From: Sphingobacteriales bacterium
GTDB taxonomy: Bacteria; Bacteroidota; Bacteroidia; Chitinophagales; Chitinophagaceae
Direction: 5' to 3'
Length of the DNA: 64,000 bases
Assembly (NCBI GenBank): GCA_004144185.1
Contig: SEFP01000002.1
Location: 682,001 to 746,000, forward strand
The number at the start of each line of letters is the position of its first letter. Position 1 is the first letter of the stretch. The notes under the pieces were generated by a model that was not told the origin of the DNA, made no database searches, and saw nothing but the letters and a program-made list of their open reading frames with translations. The position numbers and the translations under genes are program-made. Shown one piece after another: positions 1 through 8,615 of the stretch.

Positions 1-742
1 CCACCCGGACCAAGTCATCCGTGCGCAGGTACTTGGCTTCGACTTCCATTACCGACTCGCGGCCCAGGCTGTCGACCTGCACCAGCCGGGCCGTTTGAGG
101 CTGCAACTTCGACAGCGCATCGATACTTTTGGTTGTGGCTTTTACGGTGCGGTGCTCCAGCCAGTTGCCAAGCATCACCAGCGTAATAATGGACGCAGCG
201 GTTTCGAAAAACATAAACTGGTGCGCCGATCCAACCAAACTGCGCAGCGAGTACCCATACGCAGCCGTTGCGCCCAGAAGGATTAGCACGTTCATGCTGG
301 GCCAGCCATTGCGAAGCGACTGAATGCTGCTTCGGCCGAATACCAGCCAGCCCATGATAAAAACCGGTGTAGCCAGCGCCAGCTGAAACCAGACATTGTG
401 CAGCAGCCACCAGTCGGAGACCATATGCGCCAATAACGGAATGGTGAGTGCGATACACCAAGGCAGCAAGGTATCCGCCAGGGTACCATGGTCGTGCCCT
501 GCGTGATCATCGGTCTCGATACCGGCCTCCAGGCCCGGACGAAGCGTTCGGTAGCCCAGCCCGTCAATGGCATCATAAACCGGCTCCAGCGGAATGGCGT
601 CGCCGGTGTCAAAACGAACCTCGCCACTGGCGTGATTGACTGAAATATTGGACAAGCCGCGTCGCTGAAGGGTTTTGGTTACGGCGTTGGCACACGAAGC
701 ACAGGTCATGCCTTGAACTTCGAGTGTATGAGACTGATTCAT
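1..742 (-). CDS. copA: Copper-type P1B ATPase, N-terminal part (cut by window edge)
   Basis: The reading frame stays open from an ATG at 742 to the first base, so only about 247 N-terminal residues are present. Residues 11-17 read GMTCASC, the metal-binding motif of a heavy-metal-associated domain that passes Cu(I) to the pump. A His/Asp-rich linker (about residues 80-86) and several hydrophobic segments follow, the last ending in GNWLEHR near residue 200, as in P1B ATPases. The expected role is ATP-driven export of copper across the inner membrane. The CPC motif and the P-type phosphorylation site lie beyond the window, so the metal assignment rests on family resemblance. Confidence 0.88.
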   Translation of the reverse strand, partial: MNQSHTLEVQGMTCASCANAVTKTLQRRGLSNISVNHASGEVRFDTGDAIPLEPVYDAIDGLGYRTLRPGLEAGIETDDHAGHDHGTLADTLLPWCIALTIPLLAHMVSDWWLLHNVWFQLALATPVFIMGWLVFGRSSIQSLRNGWPSMNVLILLGATAAYGYSLRSLVGSAHQFMFFETAASIITLVMLGNWLEHRTVKATTKSIDALSKLQPQTARLVQVDSLGRESVMEVEAKYLRTDDLVRV

Positions 743-859
743 GAGACTGAAAACGTTGTTAGAAAGGCTGGTTTAAAACCAGGCAATACGTTCCGGAACC
801 GGCGTTCTGATGTTCTTTAATAACCGATAGCGCGGGGCTTTTGTTTCTTTGCTACCGGA

Positions 860-1297
860 ATGTCAACAGAGACCCTGCAAATTTCGTACGCACTGGCTGA
901 GATCAGTGCTGTAGTAACCACTTTCCGGAACTGGTGCGGACCGGATGCGCGGGTGTTTGTTTTTTCCGGAGATCTCGGAGCCGGCAAAACCACCTTTATC
1001 CGGGAGCTCTGCCGGCAGTGGCAGGTGACCGATGCGGTGAGCAGCCCTACCTTTTCACTGGTCAATGAATACCGGACCCAATTGAACGAAACCGTGTATC
1101 ACATGGACTTTTACCGGTTACGAAGCGCTGCAGAAGCGATCGATGCCGGGCTGGAAGAACTGGTCAATACGAAGCACGCGCGCATCCTCATCGAGTGGCC
1201 GGAACAAGCCCAAAGCATCCTGCCGTCCCCGCGCATTCAGGTCGAAATTGCCTGTACCGATCCGGAAAGCCGGCTGCTTCAGGCGGCGTGGGCTTAA
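860..1297 (+). CDS. tsaE: tRNA threonylcarbamoyladenosine biosynthesis ATPase TsaE
   Basis: The 145-residue length is normal for TsaE, the small P-loop ATPase that works with TsaB and TsaD to make the t6A modification at position 37 of ANN-decoding tRNAs. A Walker A motif GDLGAGKTT lies near residues 38-46, and the family-typical SSPTFSLVNEY follows at about residues 61-71. An HMDFYRL stretch near residue 80 also fits. The ATG at 860 is the only sensible start. It is divergent from the copper ATPase and followed 36 bp later by a LysE-family gene, possibly co-transcribed. Confidence 0.95.
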   Translation: MSTETLQISYALAEISAVVTTFRNWCGPDARVFVFSGDLGAGKTTFIRELCRQWQVTDAVSSPTFSLVNEYRTQLNETVYHMDFYRLRSAAEAIDAGLEELVNTKHARILIEWPEQAQSILPSPRIQVEIACTDPESRLLQAAWA

Positions 1298-1333
1298 TAT
1301 TGTGTTCCCTAATCCTTGCCCTGTAGCCTCTCT

Positions 1334-1972
1334 ATGGATATAATCGGCGCTGTTATCGGCGGACTTACCCTGGGCCTGTTCATGGCTATTTCGGTGGGGC
1401 CTACGCTTTTCGCCATCATCCGTTACAGCCTCAATCACAGCTATAAAACGGGACTGGCATTTGTGCTGGGCGTATCGCTGAGCGATGTACTGTATGTAAC
1501 GGTAGCCAATCTGGCCACGCCGTGGCTGGAGATGCTGCACCGGTTCGAAAAATGGCTGGCCTACGGCGGTGGGATCCTGCTGATGACGATCGGCTTGCTG
1601 GGATTTCTGAAAAAATACAAACCCGTACGTCCCAAGCGTGGCATCCGGATGGTGACGAGCGGCCACTACCTGCGCATCTTCGTCAGCGGATTTCTGATCA
1701 ACACCATCAATCCCGGGGTCGTCATCAACTGGCTGGCTGCAGCGGCCGCAGTGGCAACAAAAGGATCGCTGTTCCGGATTGTGTTTTTTGGCTCTTGCCT
1801 GGGACTGGTGCTGGGGCTCGATTTCCTTAAAGTATTTGCGGCCGACAGCATCCGGAAAAAGCTAACGTTGCGCCGGATCATGTACCTGCAAAAGACATCC
1901 TCTTTTTTGCTGTTTGGCGCAGGTCTGTTGCTGATTCTGGCGGCTGCATTCGACTGGATTGAACTGGGCTGA
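1334..1972 (+). CDS. LysE family translocator
   Basis: This is a hydrophobic protein of 212 residues with about six predicted membrane segments, matching the LysE/RhtB exporter family of the inner membrane, which exports amino acids or related metabolites. The N-terminal stretch MAISVGPTLFAIIRYSL, with a Pro after Gly in the first helix, and the later FLINTINPGVVINW are typical family positions. The frame is open upstream to a TTG at 1316, but the ATG at 1334 starts directly at the first membrane helix and is preferred. The substrate cannot be read from the sequence. Confidence 0.85.
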   Translation: MDIIGAVIGGLTLGLFMAISVGPTLFAIIRYSLNHSYKTGLAFVLGVSLSDVLYVTVANLATPWLEMLHRFEKWLAYGGGILLMTIGLLGFLKKYKPVRPKRGIRMVTSGHYLRIFVSGFLINTINPGVVINWLAAAAAVATKGSLFRIVFFGSCLGLVLGLDFLKVFAADSIRKKLTLRRIMYLQKTSSFLLFGAGLLLILAAAFDWIELG

Positions 1973-2074
1973 CGACTTCCATCTGGCTGGGTTGGTTCCG
2001 AAAACGGTACTAGTATAGGTACCGTCTATCCCCGGATATGCGGCCCGTTACGGTTCCATTAGAATGAGGCAGCG

Positions 2075-2082
2075 TACCTTTG
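2075..2082 (+). promoter_or_regulatory. Bacteroidota -7 promoter element (TACCTTTG)
   Basis: TACCTTTG matches the TAnnTTTG -7 consensus of the Bacteroidota housekeeping sigma factor and ends 10 bp before the ATG of the PurF-type gene. No convincing -33 TTTG partner is seen. Confidence 0.5.
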
Positions 2083-2092
2083 CGCCCTTCTC

Positions 2093-3940
2093 ATGTCTGA
2101 CGCAATTAAGCACGAGTGCGGACTGGCGTTTCTGCGCCTCCGCAAACCCCTTTCTTTCTATCACCGTAAATATGGCACGGCCTTCTATGGCCTCAACAAG
2201 CTGTATCTGCTGATGGAAAAACAGCATAACCGCGGGCAGGACGGCGCGGGCATTGCGACCCTGAAGATGAACGTAGAACCGGGGCATCAGTTTATGCACC
2301 GGCTGCGGATTTCCGGAAGCGGAGCGATCGCCAAAATCTTTGCGGAGATTCAGGATGAAGTCGCCGAAATCGAGAAATCCTATCCCGATATCCGGCAGTA
2401 TCCGGGTCTGCTCAAAGGCTATCTGCGCTTTATGGGAGAAGCGATGCTGGGCCACCTGCGCTACGGCACCCAGGGACGTAACAACATTGAATTTTGCCAT
2501 CCGTTTATCAAGTCGCATATCAATCCGGCCCGAACGCTGTCTATGGCGGGCAACTTCAACCTCGTCAATACCGAGGAAATTTTCTCGTCGCTCGAGAATC
2601 TGTCTGTCAATGCCATGCGGGAGAGCGATCTCAGTGCTATGATTGAATCGGTATCGCATTACCTGAGTCTGGCAGATGCATCTAACCCGGCCGGAGCGGA
2701 TCTGGAGCAGGTGCTGCGAGACGCAACCAAACATTTTGACGGCGGTTATGTCGTAGGTGGACTGATTGGCAACGGCGACGCGTTTGTGATACGCGATGCG
2801 CACGGCATTCGTCCGGCGTTTTTCTATGCGGATGACGAGATCGTAGTGGCCGCCTCTGAGCGCCCGGCGTTGATGACCGCCTTTAACCTGAAACTGGAAG
2901 ATATTCAGGAGCTGAATCCCGGCAGTGCCCTGATTGTGGATGCCTCCGGAAACGTATCCAACCCTCAGATTCAGGAGCCGAAACAACGCACGGCCTGCTC
3001 GTTTGAACGGATTTACTTTTCCCGTGGCTCCGATGCCGACATCTATAAAGAGCGAAAGCAACTGGGACGGAATCTGGCGGAAGCGGTTCTCCAGAAAGTT
3101 GGACATAATCTGAAAGACACTATCGTTTCCTACATTCCAAATACAGCCGAAACAGCCTTCTATGGTCTGATCAAAGGGATGGAAGCTTGGCTCAACGAGA
3201 TCAAGCTGCAACGCATCCGCGAAGGCCAGCGCTCCATGAGCGATGAGGATATGCTGGAACTGATCGGCCGGCGCGTACGGGTCGAGAAGATTGCCATCAA
3301 AGACGTGAAGATGCGCACCTTCATCACCGAAGATGCCGCCCGCAACGAGATGGTGCAACACGTCTACGACATTACATACGGTACCGTGCGGCCCGGCGTA
3401 GACAGCCTGGTCATCATTGACGATTCGATTGTTCGCGGGACTACCCTGCGCGAAAGCATTATCCGGATGCTCGACCGGCTGGGACCGAAACGCATCGTGA
3501 TCGTGTCCTCCTCCCCCCAGATCCGGTTTCCGGACTGTTACGGCATCGACATGAGCCGTTTGGGTGATTTTATTGCTTTCCAGGCTGCGGTGGCCCTGCT
3601 TAAAGATCACAACAACGAAGCCTTGCTCGATACAATCTATCAACAGTGTAAAGACGCTGAGGCAGCCGGAAACCTGACCTCTGAGAACTTCGTCAAGAAG
3701 GTGTACGAGCCGTTTGAGTACGAAGCCATTAGCCTGAAAATCGGAGAAATGCTGCGTGCCGAAGAAGTCAGTGCCGAGGTCGATGTCATTTATCAGACGC
3801 TCGAAGGGCTCAACCAGGCTTGCCCCGACAATACCGGCGACTGGTATTTCACCGGTAACTATCCGACTGCTGGCGGTAACCGGGTCGCCAACCGGGCTTT
3901 TATGAACTGGATGGAAGGTCGAGAGGGAAGAGGTTACTAA
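2093..3940 (+). CDS. purF: Amidophosphoribosyltransferase, long Bacteroidota type (PurF family)
   Basis: The product has 615 residues, longer than the roughly 500 of classical PurF but like the long form I recall from Bacteroidota. PurF transfers ammonia from glutamine to PRPP in the first step of purine synthesis. An N-terminal Ntn-amidohydrolase domain begins at HECGLAF, with the candidate nucleophile at Cys9, followed by LMEKQHNRGQDGAG. A C-terminal phosphoribosyltransferase domain carries the PRPP loop VIIDDSIVRGTT near residue 440. Because Cys is not residue 2, removal of an 8-residue leader would be needed to expose it. A second, standard purF elsewhere in the genome cannot be excluded; purL lies at 37.5 kb. 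Confidence 0.82.
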   Translation: MSDAIKHECGLAFLRLRKPLSFYHRKYGTAFYGLNKLYLLMEKQHNRGQDGAGIATLKMNVEPGHQFMHRLRISGSGAIAKIFAEIQDEVAEIEKSYPDIRQYPGLLKGYLRFMGEAMLGHLRYGTQGRNNIEFCHPFIKSHINPARTLSMAGNFNLVNTEEIFSSLENLSVNAMRESDLSAMIESVSHYLSLADASNPAGADLEQVLRDATKHFDGGYVVGGLIGNGDAFVIRDAHGIRPAFFYADDEIVVAASERPALMTAFNLKLEDIQELNPGSALIVDASGNVSNPQIQEPKQRTACSFERIYFSRGSDADIYKERKQLGRNLAEAVLQKVGHNLKDTIVSYIPNTAETAFYGLIKGMEAWLNEIKLQRIREGQRSMSDEDMLELIGRRVRVEKIAIKDVKMRTFITEDAARNEMVQHVYDITYGTVRPGVDSLVIIDDSIVRGTTLRESIIRMLDRLGPKRIVIVSSSPQIRFPDCYGIDMSRLGDFIAFQAAVALLKDHNNEALLDTIYQQCKDAEAAGNLTSENFVKKVYEPFEYEAISLKIGEMLRAEEVSAEVDVIYQTLEGLNQACPDNTGDWYFTGNYPTAGGNRVANRAFMNWMEGREGRGY

Positions 3941-3960
3941 AATTTAATCTAAATCCCTAT

Positions 3961-4004
3961 AACGCCCGTTGGGACTGTTTCCGGAAGGGCTCTCAACGGG
4001 CGTT
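3961..4004 (+). terminator. Hairpin terminator after the PurF-type gene
   Basis: Perfect 11-bp arms (3961-3971 and 3994-4004) enclose a 22-nt loop, 20 bp after the stop codon. The 3' side ends in only a short T run (GTTTAAG). The loop contains one copy of the TTCCGGAA octamer (3979-3986). Confidence 0.6.
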
Positions 4005-4135
4005 TAAGTGTCCGGAAGGCTGCTATCCGGCTTGGTTCTGTCAGCTGTTTAGACAGGTGTCCAACAGCAATAAAATCTATTGGCATGTTTTTGGAAAAGG
4101 GTCGGCTGATACCCTTATTCTAAAGACTTTTCTCT

Positions 4136-4573
4136 GTGCCTCACCATCCTCATAAATCCCTGTTGCTGGCCTTGCGCGAAGCGGATCCTGCGGACTGGAA
4201 ATCGCATGTGAAGCATTACATCGACAAGAAAAAGCTTTCGAAGTCGGAGAAGGCTGAACTGGGATCGGCTGTCTACCATGAGGTACTGAAACATGCGTTG
4301 GCCAACCTGCAACTGGATGACGATGAAAAACGCATTCTGGCTGACGTCAAAACGTATTTTCAACTGTCTGATTCGGCAGAAGATGAGATCAAACGGCATT
4401 ACGCACCCAAAGCGCTAAAGATGATGATTGAATGGTTTCTGATCGATGGCATTCTGACCCCCAGCGAACAGGCACAACTACTGGCGTTTGGCCAGGAAAT
4501 GAAGCTGAGCGTTATTGAAATCACCGAGTTTATCGACGAGCATCTGAAGGACAACAGGAAGGTAACTGCCTGA
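4136..4573 (+). CDS. Hypothetical small helical protein
   Basis: I do not recognise this 145-residue protein. It starts with GTG at 4136, has no signal peptide or membrane segment, and is rich in Lys, Glu and Leu. It reads as two helical halves: about residues 25-80 with many Lys and Asp, and about 85-140 containing APKALKMMIEWFLIDGILTPSEQ and EITEFIDEHLKDN. The pattern of two helical bundles with acidic turns faintly recalls TerB-like domains, but no diagnostic residues support that. It is flanked by a terminator upstream and a convergent gene downstream, so it is probably monocistronic. Confidence 0.6.
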   Translation: MPHHPHKSLLLALREADPADWKSHVKHYIDKKKLSKSEKAELGSAVYHEVLKHALANLQLDDDEKRILADVKTYFQLSDSAEDEIKRHYAPKALKMMIEWFLIDGILTPSEQAQLLAFGQEMKLSVIEITEFIDEHLKDNRKVTA

Positions 4574-4592
4574 TCGTCTCGGCTCCTTTAAC

Positions 4593-5276
4593 TCAGGAAC
4601 TAATTGCCTCTAGGTATTCAGCAATGTACTGATCGGTATACCGGCTTTTGTACTGCGCTACAAACCGGGGATGCGGCACCGTGATAATCCGGTCAAAAAA
4701 TCCGTACGTTTCATTGATTTGCTTCACCAGCAGTGTATTCTGCTTGCCCATTACAATCACTTTATCCGTGTGGCAACCCAGCGCAATCTGCTGTTGCAAC
4801 GTTTGCACGACAAAAGGCGTTACAAGGGCCTGAAGCGTTTTTTCATCGTAATAGTTGTAGTTGATCCAGCGTCCCGAGTCATTGAGACGAACGAATCCGA
4901 GCGGACAAACCGAATTGATATAGATATTGTGGTAGGCTGCTTCAGGTCCGCCCAACGCTGCGATGACCTGATACACAAACGTAGACGATGGCTCATGCGA
5001 CGATTTATTTTCCGGAACCGGAATGCCACAGACCTCCCGCAATCGTTTAAAATCGGTAAAAGGTACTCCGGTGAGTCCGCCACCATGCCGCCCTGGATTG
5101 ATACCCAGAATCAACTGCCGGGGCCGGTTGTCGGCATAGAATCTGTCATAAAAGGCATCTGCCACTTTCAACGTGGCCTCTTCCTGAAACGGATTGAGCA
5201 CCTTAATCCCTGGTGGAAGCGGCACGTCCAGTTGCAGACTCCGGTTAAACGCTTTCATACGGCTGGCAAACGACAT
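4593..5276 (-). CDS. SMUG2-like uracil-DNA glycosylase family protein
   Basis: From the ATG at 5276 the protein has 227 residues; a TTG at 5297 would add seven. LGINPGRHGGGLTGVPFTD (about residues 56-75) resembles motif I of the SMUG branch of uracil-DNA glycosylases, in its SMUG2-like form. The C-terminal TVPHPRFVAQYK fits the second, substrate-binding motif. A middle segment with INSVCPLGFV also belongs to this family as I recall it. The expected role is excision of uracil or damaged pyrimidines from DNA. It is convergent with the gene at 4136 and follows the M1 peptidase gene on the same strand, separated from it by a terminator. Confidence 0.75.
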   Translation of the reverse strand: MSFASRMKAFNRSLQLDVPLPPGIKVLNPFQEEATLKVADAFYDRFYADNRPRQLILGINPGRHGGGLTGVPFTDFKRLREVCGIPVPENKSSHEPSSTFVYQVIAALGGPEAAYHNIYINSVCPLGFVRLNDSGRWINYNYYDEKTLQALVTPFVVQTLQQQIALGCHTDKVIVMGKQNTLLVKQINETYGFFDRIITVPHPRFVAQYKSRYTDQYIAEYLEAISS

Positions 5277-5316
5277 AGATCTAAAGGAGTTAAACAAACC
5301 AGCTTTGTACGTTAAA

Positions 5317-5356
5317 AGCGGCCTGATTGCTTTTCCGGAAAAACAATCAGGCCGCT
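5317..5356 (-). terminator. Hairpin terminator of the M1 peptidase gene
   Basis: Thirteen-base perfect arms enclose a loop holding TTCCGGAA flanked by T and A runs, so a nested palindrome sits at the tip. Read on the minus strand, the stem is followed by a TTTT run. It lies 29 bp past the stop at 5385. Confidence 0.7.
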
Positions 5357-5384
5357 CTGAACTTGGTTGCTGCGATGTCCTTCC

Positions 5385-8300
5385 TTAAAACGTACGCCCG
5401 ATGCCTACGACATACCGGAACTTCAGGTAGTCTTCACCAGCTGGCGGATGACTGAGAAACAGCGGCATATCGAACCGCAGGGTCAGCGGTTTGGCTTTGT
5501 CCAGCTTGCCGAATTTCTTTATGGTCATGGCTACACCCACACCGGCATCGGCCCGGACACTGCTCCAGCGGTTGGCCGGTGTCAGCGCCGCATAGGTACT
5601 CAGGCTATCGTAGCGCGACAGTTCCATTAAACCGGCGTCGGCGAATAAATAGGTATCAAAATGCAGCCAGTTCCGGAACGCTTTGGGCTGGAGTTTCACC
5701 AGACCGTCAAAGTCCATCTCTGCATTGAACGCGCCGCCGCTCCGGCTTTTGTATCCCAGCAAAATATGTCCGTCTTGTTCTTCAGCAATCAGGTAGCCGG
5801 CATACCCGCGCAGGTTGAGTCCGCCGCCTTGTTGCAGGTGATTGGTTGTCGTCGCAGAATAGCCCGTCCAGTCGGTCGGCACAAAACCAGCCGAGCGCAG
5901 GAATTTATTCTCCATCAGCATTTCCGGATTAGCACCGGCTGCATACAAGGCACTCTCCCAAGGAATGTTGGCGCCCAGACCATACCGGCCAAACAAGCGG
6001 GTACGCCACTCCGTTTTGCCCCAGTTCCAGGACCGTTTAGCTTCGCCCTGCACATAGCTGTAATCAAAGGCATTGTCCTGCTTGCCGGTCATAAACGGTG
6101 CCCGAACAACAATAGAAAGGCTACCGGCACCTTTCCGGACAGCCGGCAGATAGGTCCAGCCCAGATTAATCGACGTATTGATCCGCGCACCCACACTGCT
6201 CCATTCCTGCGGATACAGCAGATAATCCAGATCGTATCTCCGTTGCCGCCACAGACTGAGAAAACTTCCGGAAAGGACATTGCGGTCGTTTACCTGCCAG
6301 GATAGCCCGACGCCATGCCGGTTAAGCCCATCATTGATCCGGCTGCTCAGGTTCCATTGCAGTTTCGGATAGAAACGCGTGATGGGCGATGCATAATTAA
6401 ACGTATACGCCAGCGGCAGATACCGGTCGTACCAGCCTTCGCTCCGGTACGCCAGATACGGGTCTTGTTGCAGCAGATGGGTGTTGTACCAGACGGTCGC
6501 CTCAAACCGGTGCATCAGCCCCAGATAATCGCCTTCGGCATGAATGCCTGTTTTGAGTCCATCAACCGCATTGCCCCACAGATCCGGCCGAACCGAAACG
6601 CGGTACCGCCGGCGGTCGGTGGAAAGTTTCGTCCCCCAGTCGAACCGGGTCGCAACGCCTTTTCCGAGTCCCAGTCCGGGACGGAAGCTGTTATCCGGAT
6701 AATAGATGTCGGCAAGGCGATAGGTGGTGTCGATCTGCACCTCGCGGATACCGGACGGCGCAGCAATCCGGGCCGTATAGCGCGGTTGCAGCTGGCCCCA
6801 GCCAATCCAGCGCGGCAAGATCTGCCGGGCATCGGGCGGGGTATTCCAGGTGTTGGGAATCAGGTAGGTCTGACGGCTGTTGTCGTTGGCAGTGACGGTA
6901 AATTGTACCGGCATCTGCGTTTGTCCACGCCGCCGGAGGGTAATGTCCACTGAATCGCTTCCGGATACTTTTTTCACGCCCCGGATGCCGTAGTCGATGG
7001 TTTTGGTGGTTTCAAACCACTCGTCGAAAAACCAGTTGAGATCCTGGTGTGTAAACTGAATGACGCTGTTCCGGAAATCCTCGAAATACGGGTGCGCCAT
7101 CTTCCACTGATCGAAATAATGCCGCATGGTCTGCAGAAACAGTGAGTCGCCGAGCACATACTGCAAATTGTACAGCATGGTAGCCGTCTTGTAGTACACC
7201 ATCCCATAGCCGTTTTCATGGCCGGTGGCATTCCGGAAGTCGTCGCTGTGGGTGTTGATTGGCAGTTCATTCTGCTGCAACGCCGCCATCGTATACGGCA
7301 GAATTACATTGCGGTCCACTACCGGAATCGCCTCTCCTTTGGGGGAGAAAAACGGTTCCGGAACGCCCGCTTTACGGCTTTCGCCTTCAATGCGCTTCAG
7401 GCCCCAGGCGGTCAGAAACTGGGTAAACCCTTCATCCATCGATGCCCGGTAGGTTTCGTTGGAGCCCACCATCCCGTAAAACCAGTTGTGACCGATTTCG
7501 TGTACCAGCAATCCGCGATAGCCGGGATCCCGGCCGCCGTCAAGGGTAATCATCGGGTACTCCATCCCATCAGCCGCATCGGCGGCCACCATTTTGGGGT
7601 AGGCGTACATCCCGATATCATTGGAAAACGTCTGGATGATCTTCGCTACATACTGCGCGCTGTTTTGCCAGCCGGCGGCGTGGGGTTCCTGGGCAATGCC
7701 GACGCATTCAATGCCCTTCCAGTAGGTCGTCGAGATGCGGTAGGACGGATCGGCGGTCCAGGCAAAATCATGGACATTTTCAGCAAAATACTTCCAGACT
7801 TTCCGTTGTCCTTTTACATACGGTGTGATGATCGACGGTGCTTCATCCCATTTTTTGTCTTTAAAATTTTTCAGGTCCAGCTGCTGGCGCAATGCTTCCG
7901 GAAGCACTTCGGCCCGGTTTTGCAGCGCGCCCGTCGCCTCCAGCACATAGTTGGACGGCAGATCGAGTGAGATATTCCAGGTACCGAAGTCGCCGTAAAA
8001 TTCTTTGCCGAGGTGCTGGTAGGTATCCCAGCCGTGCTTGGCATCATAGACTGATAGCTTCGGAAACCACTGGCAGCCGTTGTAATGCTTGAAGCCCCAG
8101 GCATCGTACATTTTCATCCGGCGGCGCGTCGTGCCTTTGTCATCAAAATAGGTAACGAAATCCAGGTTAAACGTAGTACTGCTATTGGGTACTAGCGGCT
8201 GCGGCAGGTAGACTTTAAGAATGGTATTGTCGAGCTCGGTCTGCACCGATTGCCCATCCACCGTCAGTCCGGAAATCGTGGTGCCAAGTCCGCTCCCTTC

Positions 8301-8615
8301 GCGCGGACCGAATTGGTGCGCAATTTTCTTCTCGGTTTGCAGCTTATCAAGGTATGCGTCTTTGATAAAAGCGTTCTGGAACAGATGGAAGTAGACAAAC
8401 CGCAGTGTATCCGGTGAGTTGTTGGTATACCGAAGCGTCTGGTGGGCACTTAAGCTGTGCTGTTCCTCATCGAGGCGGGCATCGATGGTATACGCCACAT
8501 CCTGCTGCCAGTAGGCGGCGTGTGGTTTCCTGGTTTTCCAGTACAGCGGATTAGGGCTTTCCTGGGCATGGAGAAACTGTGGCAGACACACTAAAAAAAG
8601 GAGAACTCGGCGCAT
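5385..8615 (-). CDS. M1 family metallopeptidase with C-terminal outer-membrane-barrel-like region
   Basis: This 1076-residue protein begins with a signal peptide (about residues 1-17). The M1 aminopeptidase core shows GMEYPM (350-355, substrate-anchoring site), the zinc motif HEIGHN (372-377), and the third ligand Glu in MDEGFTQF (about 395), so it should be a zinc aminopeptidase outside the cytoplasm. After about residue 650 the sequence changes to alternating polar/aromatic strands ending in a terminal Phe (GIGRTF), as in outer-membrane beta barrels. The inference is a peptidase domain anchored by its own barrel. It is roughly 400 residues longer than a plain M1 enzyme. It is monocistronic, with its own terminator. 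Confidence 0.85.
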   Translation of the reverse strand: MRRVLLFLVCLPQFLHAQESPNPLYWKTRKPHAAYWQQDVAYTIDARLDEEQHSLSAHQTLRYTNNSPDTLRFVYFHLFQNAFIKDAYLDKLQTEKKIAHQFGPREGSGLGTTISGLTVDGQSVQTELDNTILKVYLPQPLVPNSSTTFNLDFVTYFDDKGTTRRRMKMYDAWGFKHYNGCQWFPKLSVYDAKHGWDTYQHLGKEFYGDFGTWNISLDLPSNYVLEATGALQNRAEVLPEALRQQLDLKNFKDKKWDEAPSIITPYVKGQRKVWKYFAENVHDFAWTADPSYRISTTYWKGIECVGIAQEPHAAGWQNSAQYVAKIIQTFSNDIGMYAYPKMVAADAADGMEYPMITLDGGRDPGYRGLLVHEIGHNWFYGMVGSNETYRASMDEGFTQFLTAWGLKRIEGESRKAGVPEPFFSPKGEAIPVVDRNVILPYTMAALQQNELPINTHSDDFRNATGHENGYGMVYYKTATMLYNLQYVLGDSLFLQTMRHYFDQWKMAHPYFEDFRNSVIQFTHQDLNWFFDEWFETTKTIDYGIRGVKKVSGSDSVDITLRRRGQTQMPVQFTVTANDNSRQTYLIPNTWNTPPDARQILPRWIGWGQLQPRYTARIAAPSGIREVQIDTTYRLADIYYPDNSFRPGLGLGKGVATRFDWGTKLSTDRRRYRVSVRPDLWGNAVDGLKTGIHAEGDYLGLMHRFEATVWYNTHLLQQDPYLAYRSEGWYDRYLPLAYTFNYASPITRFYPKLQWNLSSRINDGLNRHGVGLSWQVNDRNVLSGSFLSLWRQRRYDLDYLLYPQEWSSVGARINTSINLGWTYLPAVRKGAGSLSIVVRAPFMTGKQDNAFDYSYVQGEAKRSWNWGKTEWRTRLFGRYGLGANIPWESALYAAGANPEMLMENKFLRSAGFVPTDWTGYSATTTNHLQQGGGLNLRGYAGYLIAEEQDGHILLGYKSRSGGAFNAEMDFDGLVKLQPKAFRNWLHFDTYLFADAGLMELSRYDSLSTYAALTPANRWSSVRADAGVGVAMTIKKFGKLDKAKPLTLRFDMPLFLSHPPAGEDYLKFRYVVGIGRTF

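Noticed and set aside
2048-3643. 531-codon minus-strand ORF opposite the PurF-type gene
   Set aside because: Lies entirely antisense to a clear enzyme gene and shows no domain; a shadow of GC-rich codons.
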